Positions 57,066 through 64,000 of a stretch of 64,000 nt of DNA are shown in pieces. The stretch is from IDS-8 sp964491485 (GTDB lineage: Bacteria; Pseudomonadota; Gammaproteobacteria; Steroidobacterales; Woeseiaceae): assembly GCA_964491485.1 (NCBI GenBank), contig CAZBGV010000001.1, positions 41,420-105,419 of the forward strand, written 5' to 3'. The position numbers and the translations under genes are program-made. Each line of letters starts with the position of its first letter. The stretch's first letter is position 1. A model generated the notes under the pieces. It worked only from the letters and a program-made list of their open reading frames with translations, had not been told where the DNA came from and ran no database searches.

Positions 57066-57410
57066 CGTCTGGAGTCCTCTTGCAGTCGCCTGGGGCGGCA
57101 CGCCAACCGGCGCCCACGTGCTGGGATTGAACTTAATTCCCGGGAGAGCCCGGCGGCTGAGAGCCCGGTCTCAATTTCCCCGCGGTTGCGGTAAGGAGTT
57201 TCTCGTTTTGAGACGCAGGTTTGCCGCCGCACGCCCGCGGCGGCGCCGGCTTGCCCGCGTGCCGGGTTCTTAGTATGTTGGAGCGGTGCCGGACGGCCCG
57301 CGCGAGCCCGCGCCTTTCCCGCCGTCCCCCGTCGCTCGCGGCAGCGATCGACGGCTTGCCTATTGTGGGGCCCTGCCCCGTTCCCTCACTTACGAACAGG
57401 TGACCATCCC
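57066..57410. other. Divergent promoter region between mshI and the phosphoketolase gene
   Basis: No gene seen. It contains an inverted repeat GTCTCAA (57168-57174) / TTGAGAC (57208-57214) enclosing 33 bases, in AT-richer sequence, which may be a regulatory site or terminator. Confidence 0.45.
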
Positions 57411-59831
57411 GTGTCGACCGAGAATCCCGTGCCCGAGAATCGCCGACTGGAGCAGATCGATCTCTGGTGGCGCGCCGCCAACTACCTGTCGGTCGGCCAG
57501 ATTTACCTTCTCGACAATCCGCTGCTCGAAGAGCCTTTGAAGATCGAGCACGTGAAGCCGCGGCTGCTCGGGCACTGGGGCACGACGCCGGGGCTGAACC
57601 TGGTCTATGCCCACCTGAACCGGCTGATCCTCGAGCGGGACCTCGACATGATCTACGTCACCGGACCGGGTCACGGCGGACCGGCCATGGTCGCGAACAC
57701 CTGGCTCGAGGGCACGTACAGCGATCTCTACCCGAACGTGTCGCAGGACACGCGCGGCATGCAGCGGCTGTTCAAGCAGTTCTCGTTCCCCGGCGGCATC
57801 CCGAGCCACTGCGCGCCGGAAGTGCCGGGCTCCATCAACGAAGGCGGCGAGCTCGGTTACTCGCTATCGCACTCCTTCGGCGCGGCCTTCGACAACCCGG
57901 ATCTGATCGTCGCCTGCGTGGTCGGCGATGGTGAAGCCGAGACCGGGCCGCTCGCGAACAGCTGGCACTCGACGAAGTTCCTGAACCCGGTCAGCGACGG
58001 CGCCGTGCTCCCGATCCTGCACCTGAACGGCTGGAAAATCGCGAACCCGGCGTATCTCGCGCGCATGCCGGAAGAGGAGCTCGAATTCCTGTTCCGCGGC
58101 TACGGCTACGAGCCGCACTTCGTCGCCGGCGACGACAGCGAGCCGATTCGTGCCGTGCACAAGCGCATCGCGAGCACCTTCGACACCGTGGTCGATCGCA
58201 TCCGCGAGATCCAGCAGGAAGCGCGCTCCAGCGGTTTCAAATCGCGCCCGCGCTGGCCGATGATCGTGCTGCGTACGCCGAAAGGCTGGACGGGACCGGA
58301 CGAGGTCGACGGCAAGCCGGTCGAGGGCACCTGGCGCTCGCACCAGGTGCCGCTCGCGAACCTGCAGACCGAGCCCGCGCACCTGAAGGCGCTCGAGCGT
58401 TGGCTCAAAAGCTATCGCGCCGGGGAGCTCTTCGACGAAACCGGCGGCCCGATCGACGAAATCCGCGCGTTGACACCGGAGGGCAACCGGCGCATGGGCG
58501 CCAACCTGCACGCGAACGGGGGCGTGCTGCTGCGCAACCTGCGCATGCCGGAGTTCCGCGACTATGCGGTCGAGGTGCCGCGGCCGGGCGGCGTCAAGGG
58601 CGAAGCCACGCGGGTGCTCGGCCGCTTCTTGCGCGACGTCATCCAGCAGAACCGCGACGCCAGGAACTTCCGGGTTTTCGGTCCCGACGAAACGGAATCG
58701 AACCGCCTCACGGCCGTGTACGAGGCGACCTCCAAGGTGACCGCCGACGAGATCCTCCCGGTGGACGAGCATCTCGCGCACGACGGGCGCGTGATGGAAG
58801 TGCTTTCGGAGCATCTCTGCCAGGGCTGGCTGGAGGGCTACCTGCTCACCGGCCGGCACGGCTTCTTCTCGTGCTACGAGGCGTTCATCCACATCGTCGA
58901 CTCGATGTTCAACCAGCACGCGAAGTGGCTGAAGACGAGCAAGGAGGTGCCGTGGCGGCGGCCGATTGCTTCGTTGAATTACCTCCTGACGTCGCACGTC
59001 TGGCGCCAGGACCACAACGGTTTCAGCCACCAGGACCCCGGCTTCATCGATCACGTCGTCAACAAGAAGGCCGACATCATCCGGGTTTACCTGCCGCCGG
59101 ACGCCAATACGCTGCTCTGTGTCGCCGACCACTGCCTGCGCTCGCGCGACTACGTCAACGTGATCGTCGCCGGCAAGCAGTCGCAGCCGCAGTACCTCGA
59201 CATGGACGCGGCGGTGAAGCACTGCACCGCGGGCATCGGGATCTGGGAATGGGCGAGCACGGATCGCGGCGGCGAGCCGGACGTCGTGATGGGCTGCGCC
59301 GGCGACGTGCCGACGATGGAGACGCTCGCGGCGGCCTCCATCCTTCGCGAGTACTTTCCCGATCTGAAGGTGCGGGTCGTCAACGTCGTCGACCTCATGA
59401 CGCTGCAATCCGCATCCGAGCATCCGCACGGTCTTCCCGACCGCGATTTCGACGCGATCTTCACGCGCGACAAGCCGATCATCTTCTGTTACCACGGCTA
59501 TCCGTGGCTCATCCACCGCCTGACGTACCGGCGCACGAATCACGACAACCTGCACGTGCGCGGCTACAAGGAGGAAGGCACCACGACGACGCCGTTCGAC
59601 ATGGCCGTGCTGAACGACATCGACCGGTTCGACCTGGTGAACGACGTCATCGACCGCGTGGATAAGCTCAGCGCTTATGCCGGTTACGCCAAGCAGGCGA
59701 TCCGCGACAAGCTGGTCGAGCACAAGGAGTACATTTACCAGTACGGCCAGGACCTGCCGGAAGTGCGCAACTGGGAGTGGTCGCCGGGCGGCAGGGGCGA
59801 GGCGTCTCCGGGCTCCACCGACAACCCGTGA
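57411..59831 (+). CDS. xfp: Phosphoketolase (xylulose-5-phosphate/fructose-6-phosphate)
   Basis: 806 residues, thiamine diphosphate enzyme that cleaves xylulose-5-P or fructose-6-P with phosphate to acetyl phosphate plus glyceraldehyde-3-P or erythrose-4-P. Motifs: LLGHWGTTPGLNLVYAHLN, VTGPGHGGPAMVANTWLEG, GDGEAETGPLANSWHSTKF (ThDP loop), TGRHGFFSCYEAF, TSHVWRQDHNGFSHQDPGF. Full length. GTG start at 57411 (STENPVPENRR) with CAGG upstream; the longer frame from 57363 is less likely. Followed by a REP and then ackA, the enzyme that uses its product. Confidence 0.95.
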   Translation: MSTENPVPENRRLEQIDLWWRAANYLSVGQIYLLDNPLLEEPLKIEHVKPRLLGHWGTTPGLNLVYAHLNRLILERDLDMIYVTGPGHGGPAMVANTWLEGTYSDLYPNVSQDTRGMQRLFKQFSFPGGIPSHCAPEVPGSINEGGELGYSLSHSFGAAFDNPDLIVACVVGDGEAETGPLANSWHSTKFLNPVSDGAVLPILHLNGWKIANPAYLARMPEEELEFLFRGYGYEPHFVAGDDSEPIRAVHKRIASTFDTVVDRIREIQQEARSSGFKSRPRWPMIVLRTPKGWTGPDEVDGKPVEGTWRSHQVPLANLQTEPAHLKALERWLKSYRAGELFDETGGPIDEIRALTPEGNRRMGANLHANGGVLLRNLRMPEFRDYAVEVPRPGGVKGEATRVLGRFLRDVIQQNRDARNFRVFGPDETESNRLTAVYEATSKVTADEILPVDEHLAHDGRVMEVLSEHLCQGWLEGYLLTGRHGFFSCYEAFIHIVDSMFNQHAKWLKTSKEVPWRRPIASLNYLLTSHVWRQDHNGFSHQDPGFIDHVVNKKADIIRVYLPPDANTLLCVADHCLRSRDYVNVIVAGKQSQPQYLDMDAAVKHCTAGIGIWEWASTDRGGEPDVVMGCAGDVPTMETLAAASILREYFPDLKVRVVNVVDLMTLQSASEHPHGLPDRDFDAIFTRDKPIIFCYHGYPWLIHRLTYRRTNHDNLHVRGYKEEGTTTTPFDMAVLNDIDRFDLVNDVIDRVDKLSAYAGYAKQAIRDKLVEHKEYIYQYGQDLPEVRNWEWSPGGRGEASPGSTDNP

Positions 59832-59861
59832 GCGGCATGCTCTGCCTGCGTCGTCGCCCCC

Positions 59862-59938
59862 GTAGGAGCCCGCCATGCGGGCGACCCGATGATGAGCAAA
59901 GTTGTGCGCTTCTCGTCGCCCGCATGGCGGGCTCCTAC
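59862..59938. repeat. REP inverted repeat, 77 bases
   Basis: Perfect 23-base arms with a 31-base spacer, the same geometry as 26641-26717 but with unrelated spacer sequence. It lies 30 bases after xfp and 17 bases before ackA. Confidence 0.95.
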
Positions 59939-59955
59939 GGGGCAGGGGCAACTGC

Positions 59956-61056
59956 ATGGCGCGCCTGATCGCCGTCGTCAATGCGGGCTCGGCAACGCTG
60001 AAGCTCGCCGTGTTCGAGGCCCGCGACGACGACGTCCTGGAGCGCTCCAGCCGGAAATACGAATGGGGCGCGCACGAGGAAATGCCCGACGCCGTCGAGC
60101 GGGCGTTCACCGGCATCGAAGAAGAGCCGGAGGTCATCGGTCATCGCGTGGTCCACGGCGGGCCGCGCTACACCGCCCCGGTGCGCATCGACGCCGACGT
60201 GGAAGACGCGCTCGAGCAGCTCGTGACGCTCGCACCGCTGCACAACGGGCCGGCCGTGACGGCGATCCGTGCGGCGCGCCGCCGCTTTCCGGATACGCCC
60301 TCGGTGGCGGTATTCGACACGGCTTTCCATGCCCGCCGGCCGCCGGAGTCGATGCATTACGCCCTGCCCGCCGGGTGGCACGATCGTTACGGCTTCCGGC
60401 GCTACGGTTTCCACGGCATCGCGCACGCGAGCCTCGCCCGGGCGTACGCGCAAGCGGCCGGCCACGGCATGGACGAGGTCAACGCCGTGACCCTGCAGCT
60501 CGGCGCCGGCTGCTCGGCCTGCGCGATCCGCAACGGGCGCTCGATCGAGACGTCCATGGGCTACACGCCGCTGGAAGGCCTCGTGATGGCGACGCGCTCG
60601 GGCGACATCGATCCCGCCATCGTGCTGGCGTTGCTGCGGGACGGTCTCGACGCCGGCCAGATCGACACGGCGCTGAACCGGCGCTCCGGGCTGCTCGGGC
60701 TCGCCGGGACGGGTGACATGCGCAAGGTGCTGGCGGACGACGCGCGGGGCGACAAAGCCGCGCACCTCGCGCTCCGGCTGTTCATCTACCGCATCGTCAT
60801 GACCGTGGGCGCCTACCTCACGGTGCTCGACGGAGACGGCGCGATCGTGTTCGGTGGCGGAATCGGCGAGAACGCGCCCGAAATCCGGGCCGGCGTAGCG
60901 CAGGGCCTCAAAGCCTGGAACGTGGCGCTCGACCCCGGGCGCAACCTCGCCAACCGCCCGGGCCGCATCTCGAAAGACGGCGGCCGCCCCGTCTACGTCT
61001 GCGAAACCCGCGAGGAACCCATAATCGCCCGCGAGGTACTGGGTGTTGCGCGGTAG
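59956..61056 (+). CDS. ackA: Acetate kinase
   Basis: 366 residues (usual ~400). Converts acetyl phosphate and ADP to acetate and ATP. ASKHA motifs: VVNAGSATLKLAVFE (where E. coli has GSSSLK), IGHRVVHGGPRY, FDTAFHARRP, YGFHGIAHASL, ETSMGYTPLEGLVMATRSGD, FGGGIGENAPEIR. Shorter in the loops but with the catalytic Arg, Asp and His regions in place. The stop codon is the TAG inside the GTAG of the following REP. Pairs with phosphoketolase. Confidence 0.93.
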   Translation: MARLIAVVNAGSATLKLAVFEARDDDVLERSSRKYEWGAHEEMPDAVERAFTGIEEEPEVIGHRVVHGGPRYTAPVRIDADVEDALEQLVTLAPLHNGPAVTAIRAARRRFPDTPSVAVFDTAFHARRPPESMHYALPAGWHDRYGFRRYGFHGIAHASLARAYAQAAGHGMDEVNAVTLQLGAGCSACAIRNGRSIETSMGYTPLEGLVMATRSGDIDPAIVLALLRDGLDAGQIDTALNRRSGLLGLAGTGDMRKVLADDARGDKAAHLALRLFIYRIVMTVGAYLTVLDGDGAIVFGGGIGENAPEIRAGVAQGLKAWNVALDPGRNLANRPGRISKDGGRPVYVCETREEPIIAREVLGVAR

Positions 61057-61148
61057 GAGCGCGCCATGCGCGCGACCGCGATGCGCACAAATCCCATGAT
61101 CGCTACTTTTTCCACCGCTCTCCGGTCGCGCGCATGGCGCGCTCCTAC
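61053..61148. repeat. REP inverted repeat, GCGC variant, 96 bases
   Basis: Arms GTAGGAGCGCGCCATGCGCG and its complement ending GCGCGCTCCTAC, about 50 bases apart. CCC/GGG of the common form is replaced by CGC/GCG on both sides of each arm, a compensated change that keeps the hairpin. The first four bases contain the ackA stop. Confidence 0.92.
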
Positions 61149-61169
61149 GGCCGGTTTCCGGAGCTGACC

Positions 61170-62882
61170 ATGCGCTACCACGTCCTCGCCTGCGATTACG
61201 ACGGGACCCTCGCAAAGGACGGGCACGTCGACGACGCCACGCTCGCCGCGCTCAAGCGTGTCAGGGAGTCCGGCCGCAAGCTCGCCCTCGTCACCGGGCG
61301 CGAGCTCGACGACCTCGCGGCCACGTTCGCGGCCCTCGACGTTTTCGACCAGATCGTCGCGGAGAACGGCGCCCTGCTTTACACGCCCGCGACGCGCACC
61401 GGGAAGCCGCTGGCGGAACCACCATCGCCGGAGCTCGTGCGCTGGCTCGAGGAGCGGCAGGTATCGCCGCTGTCGGTCGGCCGCTCCATCATCGCGACAT
61501 GGACCCCAAATGACAGGATCGTCTTCGAGGCGATCCGCGAGCTGGGGCTCGAGCTGCAGGTGATCTTCAACAAAGGCGCGGTGATGGTGCTGCCGCCCGG
61601 GGTGAACAAGGCGTCGGGCCTCATGGCCGCCCTGGCCGAAATGCGGCTGTCACCGCACAACTGCGTCGGCGTCGGCGATGCGGAGAACGACCACGCGTTC
61701 CTGACCTTGTGCGAGTGCGCCGTCGCGGTCGCGAACGCCCTGCCGGCCCTCAAGGCGCGCGCGGATCTCGTGACCGACGCCGATCACGGCGCCGGCGTCG
61801 CCGAGCTGATCGACCGGCTGGTGCGCGACGATCTCGCGGATATCGCACCGAGGCTCACCCGGCACAACGTGCTGCTTGGCACGGATGCCGACGGCGAGGA
61901 GATCCATTTGCGCCCGCATGTCGAATCCGTGCTCATCGCCGGCACGTCGGGCGGCGGCAAATCGACGCTCACTACCGGCATGCTGGAACGGTTCATCGAG
62001 AAGGGTTACCAGGCGTGCATCATCGACCCTGAAGGCGATTACGAGCATTTCGAGCCGTCCGTCCTGCTCGGCACGAGTGACAACCCTCCCGCCTGCGCCG
62101 AAGTGATGGCAGTGCTGACCAATCCACGCGAAAGCGCAACAGTGAACCTGCTTGCGCTGGGTGTCGACGAGCGCCCGGAGTTCATCGCGGAGCTGTTTCC
62201 GCAGGTGCTGAAGCTGCGCTCTTCGACCGCCCGACCGCACTGGCTGGTGCTCGACGAGGCGCACCACGTGTTCCCGACCGACTGGCAGCCGAGCAGGGAA
62301 TTCGTGCCCGACGAGCTGTACGGGCTCGTGCTGATCACCGTGCACCCCGACCGGGTCGCCGAAGCCGTGCTGCAGACCGTCGACACGATCATCGCGATCG
62401 GCTCGGACCCCGACGACACGCTCCGCCTCTTCGCCGAAGCCGTCGGCCAGCCGCCGCCCGCGCCGACCGGCGCGAACCTCGAGCCCGGCGAGGGCCTGTT
62501 CTGGCGCGTGTCCAACGGGGCGGGACCGGTGTGGTTCCGGAGCGTGCCGCCGCGCCGGCAGCTGCAGCGGCACCTGCGCAAGTACGCCGAGGGCAAGCTC
62601 GGCGAGGACCGAAGCTTCTGGTTCCGCGGGCCCGACGGCCGCCTGCGGCTGCGCGCGGCGAACCTCATGTCATTCATGGAAATCGGCAACGGCGTCGACG
62701 AGGAGACGTGGCTGCACCACCTGCGGCGCGGCGATTACTCGCGCTGGATTGCCACCTGCGTGAAGGACGACGAGCTCGCAGCCGAGGTGGCCGAAGTCGA
62801 GCAGGATGACGCTCTCTCGGCCGCGGAGAGCCGCAGCCTCATCGGCCGCGCAATAGAAAAGCGCTACACCCTCCCCGCCTGA
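61170..62882 (+). CDS. HAD phosphatase fused to a HerA/FtsK-like P-loop ATPase
   Basis: 570 residues. Residues 1-225: Cof-type HAD-IIB phosphatase with DYDGTLAKDG (nucleophile Asp), VTGRELDDL, the Lys in GVNKASGL and GDAENDHAFL. Residues ~235-460: ATPase with Walker A AGTSGGGKSTLTTG (~258), IIDPEGDYEHF and Walker B HWLVLDEAHHVF (~360), as in DUF87/HerA proteins. The C-terminal ~110 residues (WFRGPDGRLRLRAANLMSF, LRRGDYSRWIATCVKDDELA) are a third conserved-looking block. Placed 21 bases after a REP behind ackA. A sugar-phosphate substrate is likely but not shown. Confidence 0.85.
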   Translation: MRYHVLACDYDGTLAKDGHVDDATLAALKRVRESGRKLALVTGRELDDLAATFAALDVFDQIVAENGALLYTPATRTGKPLAEPPSPELVRWLEERQVSPLSVGRSIIATWTPNDRIVFEAIRELGLELQVIFNKGAVMVLPPGVNKASGLMAALAEMRLSPHNCVGVGDAENDHAFLTLCECAVAVANALPALKARADLVTDADHGAGVAELIDRLVRDDLADIAPRLTRHNVLLGTDADGEEIHLRPHVESVLIAGTSGGGKSTLTTGMLERFIEKGYQACIIDPEGDYEHFEPSVLLGTSDNPPACAEVMAVLTNPRESATVNLLALGVDERPEFIAELFPQVLKLRSSTARPHWLVLDEAHHVFPTDWQPSREFVPDELYGLVLITVHPDRVAEAVLQTVDTIIAIGSDPDDTLRLFAEAVGQPPPAPTGANLEPGEGLFWRVSNGAGPVWFRSVPPRRQLQRHLRKYAEGKLGEDRSFWFRGPDGRLRLRAANLMSFMEIGNGVDEETWLHHLRRGDYSRWIATCVKDDELAAEVAEVEQDDALSAAESRSLIGRAIEKRYTLPA

Positions 62883-62893
62883 CGTGCCAAAAG

Positions 62894-63958
62894 TCAGCCA
62901 CCACGGTCGATGGCGACCGGGCGGACGTCATTGATCAACGCGGCCAGAAATGCATCTGTGGCGGTCATAAATGCGAAATGTCCGGCATCCGGTATCAGAA
63001 CCAATTTTTTCTTTGGCGCCGTGACTTCGTGGAAATACGCGACAGCCGCCTCGGTGGGCGTCATCACGTCATTCTGCCCCTGGATAACGAAAAAAGCCGT
63101 ATCGAACTTGCTTGCTGTTCTCGGCAAGTCAACCTTCATCTGATACGGCAGGGCGTGCACCGCACTGAACTTGAAACCATCTTCGAAATCCTGGAAGTCT
63201 TTCGGGTATTTGGCCTTGAGTTCAGCCCCTTGCGACCGAAGCTCTTGTATCCAGGCTTTGTCAGCCGGGGCCATGACCGGCCAGATATTGACGGAAAAGG
63301 CCTGCTTGGCATCGCCCGCTTCGGGCCGTCCGGTCGTTTCCAACTGCTGGATTGCGGCGGCGTCGCCGTCATTGCGCGCCTTGTTCAATGCCAGGTCGAA
63401 CTGCATGTTCACAGTAGCATTCCAGCTCGCTACCTGTCCCGTCCCTACATAGGCAGCGAACAGTTCCGGCCTGAGTTGGACCATGTCGGTGGCGACGACC
63501 GTACCCCATGAATGCCCAAGGACAATGACCTTCTTCTTTTCAAGGGTGCGGCACAGATATTCGGCCACCTCGATACCGTCCCTGACAATCCGATCAAGAG
63601 TGAAGTTCGGAGTCTTGGCACCATACCGACCGTAGGTGTGCCCGGCGCCCCGCTGGTCCCACAACACGACGGTAAAATCCTTCTCCCAGGACACGTATTT
63701 ATCCGCCACCGGCCATTGAGACTCGCCCGGTCCACCGTGCACCATCAGCAACACAGGATTCTTGCGATTCTCTCCTTTGATGCTGATCCACTGATCGATG
63801 CCGCCAATTGGGACAAATGAGGTTTGGTCGATGGCAGCAGGCCCTTCTTCAGCAAAAGTCGGCGCAGCAGCCGTTTCAGCCGACAGCACGAACGCAAAAA
63901 GCACCATGCCGAGCAAGGTACGAAAGTGCACGGCGATGTCCCGCATTCGAGTGTTCAT
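62894..63958 (-). CDS. Secreted alpha/beta hydrolase, prolyl-aminopeptidase-like
   Basis: 354 residues. Signal peptide (FRTLLGMVLFAFVLSAETAAA). Motifs: oxyanion HGGPGES, WDQRGAGHTYGRYG, nucleophile elbow GHSWGT, acid in QGQNDVMTP and catalytic His in PDAGHFAF. This is the S33 proline iminopeptidase/epoxide-hydrolase-like layout. Base composition is clearly lower in GC than the rest of the window, and codon use differs (more AAA, TTT and AAT), suggesting recent transfer. Convergent with the HAD/ATPase gene. Confidence 0.9.
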   Translation of the reverse strand: MNTRMRDIAVHFRTLLGMVLFAFVLSAETAAAPTFAEEGPAAIDQTSFVPIGGIDQWISIKGENRKNPVLLMVHGGPGESQWPVADKYVSWEKDFTVVLWDQRGAGHTYGRYGAKTPNFTLDRIVRDGIEVAEYLCRTLEKKKVIVLGHSWGTVVATDMVQLRPELFAAYVGTGQVASWNATVNMQFDLALNKARNDGDAAAIQQLETTGRPEAGDAKQAFSVNIWPVMAPADKAWIQELRSQGAELKAKYPKDFQDFEDGFKFSAVHALPYQMKVDLPRTASKFDTAFFVIQGQNDVMTPTEAAVAYFHEVTAPKKKLVLIPDAGHFAFMTATDAFLAALINDVRPVAIDRGG

Positions 63959-64000
63959 CTCGGCATCTCCCCGTGACAGCTTGTCTTTGTCCCTCTGTGC

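Noticed and set aside
57864..60137. 757-residue open frame antisense to phosphoketolase
   Set aside because: No domain recognised and it crosses a REP; the sense strand is an intact enzyme.

Overview
The window is high-GC DNA from a Gram-negative bacterium, most likely an uncultured gammaproteobacterium. The evidence is a full MSHA-type type IV pilus locus, a PhoBR/Pst regulon with long PstC and PstA, beta-barrel porins, a UrcA-family protein, TIGR02587/TIGR02588 proteins and GTAG-type REP palindromes. Three runs of exactly 100 N show a scaffolded draft, probably a metagenome bin. I saw no tRNA, rRNA, CRISPR array, insertion sequence or prophage gene.

Layout. 1-4.4 kb: a 5'-cut site-2 protease, pcm, then two sigma-54-type promoters driving a small protein/TIGR02587/TIGR02588 operon and a hemerythrin-like gene. 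4.6-7.5 kb: a BlaI-type repressor with a BlaR1-like M56 protein fused to a TonB C-terminal domain, divergent from a small lipoprotein gene across a perfect nested palindrome. 7.5-12.8 kb: Nramp-related transporter, UrcA protein, CadC-like regulator, SDR oxidoreductase and a PD40 propeller protein. 12.9-17.5 kb: ectoine/hydroxyectoine importer ehuBCDA and a CPA1 Na+/H+ antiporter. 17.6-27.5 kb: phoB-phoR-pstS-porin-pstC-pstA-pstB-phoU with Pho boxes. 27.6-30.8 kb: DUF1761, DUF72 and DUF885 genes. 30.5-42.4 kb: a sulfate uptake locus (sbp, OprP-like porin, CysA fused to a universal-stress-like domain, CysT, CysW, histidine kinase, response regulator) flanked by an intact FAD/NAD(P)-binding gene and a decayed paralogue of it. 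42.7-44 kb: VOC/ArsR/AHSA1 operon. 44-57 kb: MSHA locus on the minus strand (mshQ to mshI), compact and lacking mshM, N, F, B and H. 57.4-62.9 kb: phosphoketolase, acetate kinase and a HAD phosphatase/P-loop ATPase fusion. 62.9-64 kb: an alpha/beta hydrolase of visibly lower GC.

The genes suggest an organism that manages nutrient shortage (phosphate, sulfate), osmotic stress and surface attachment, and that can split sugar phosphates to acetyl phosphate and recover ATP through acetate kinase. A REP family (consensus starting GTAGGAGC, paired as inverted arms) is scattered behind stop codons. In pcm and ackA the TAG of the REP's own GTAG is the stop codon, and at mshQ two tandem half-REPs are read in frame as part of the leader.
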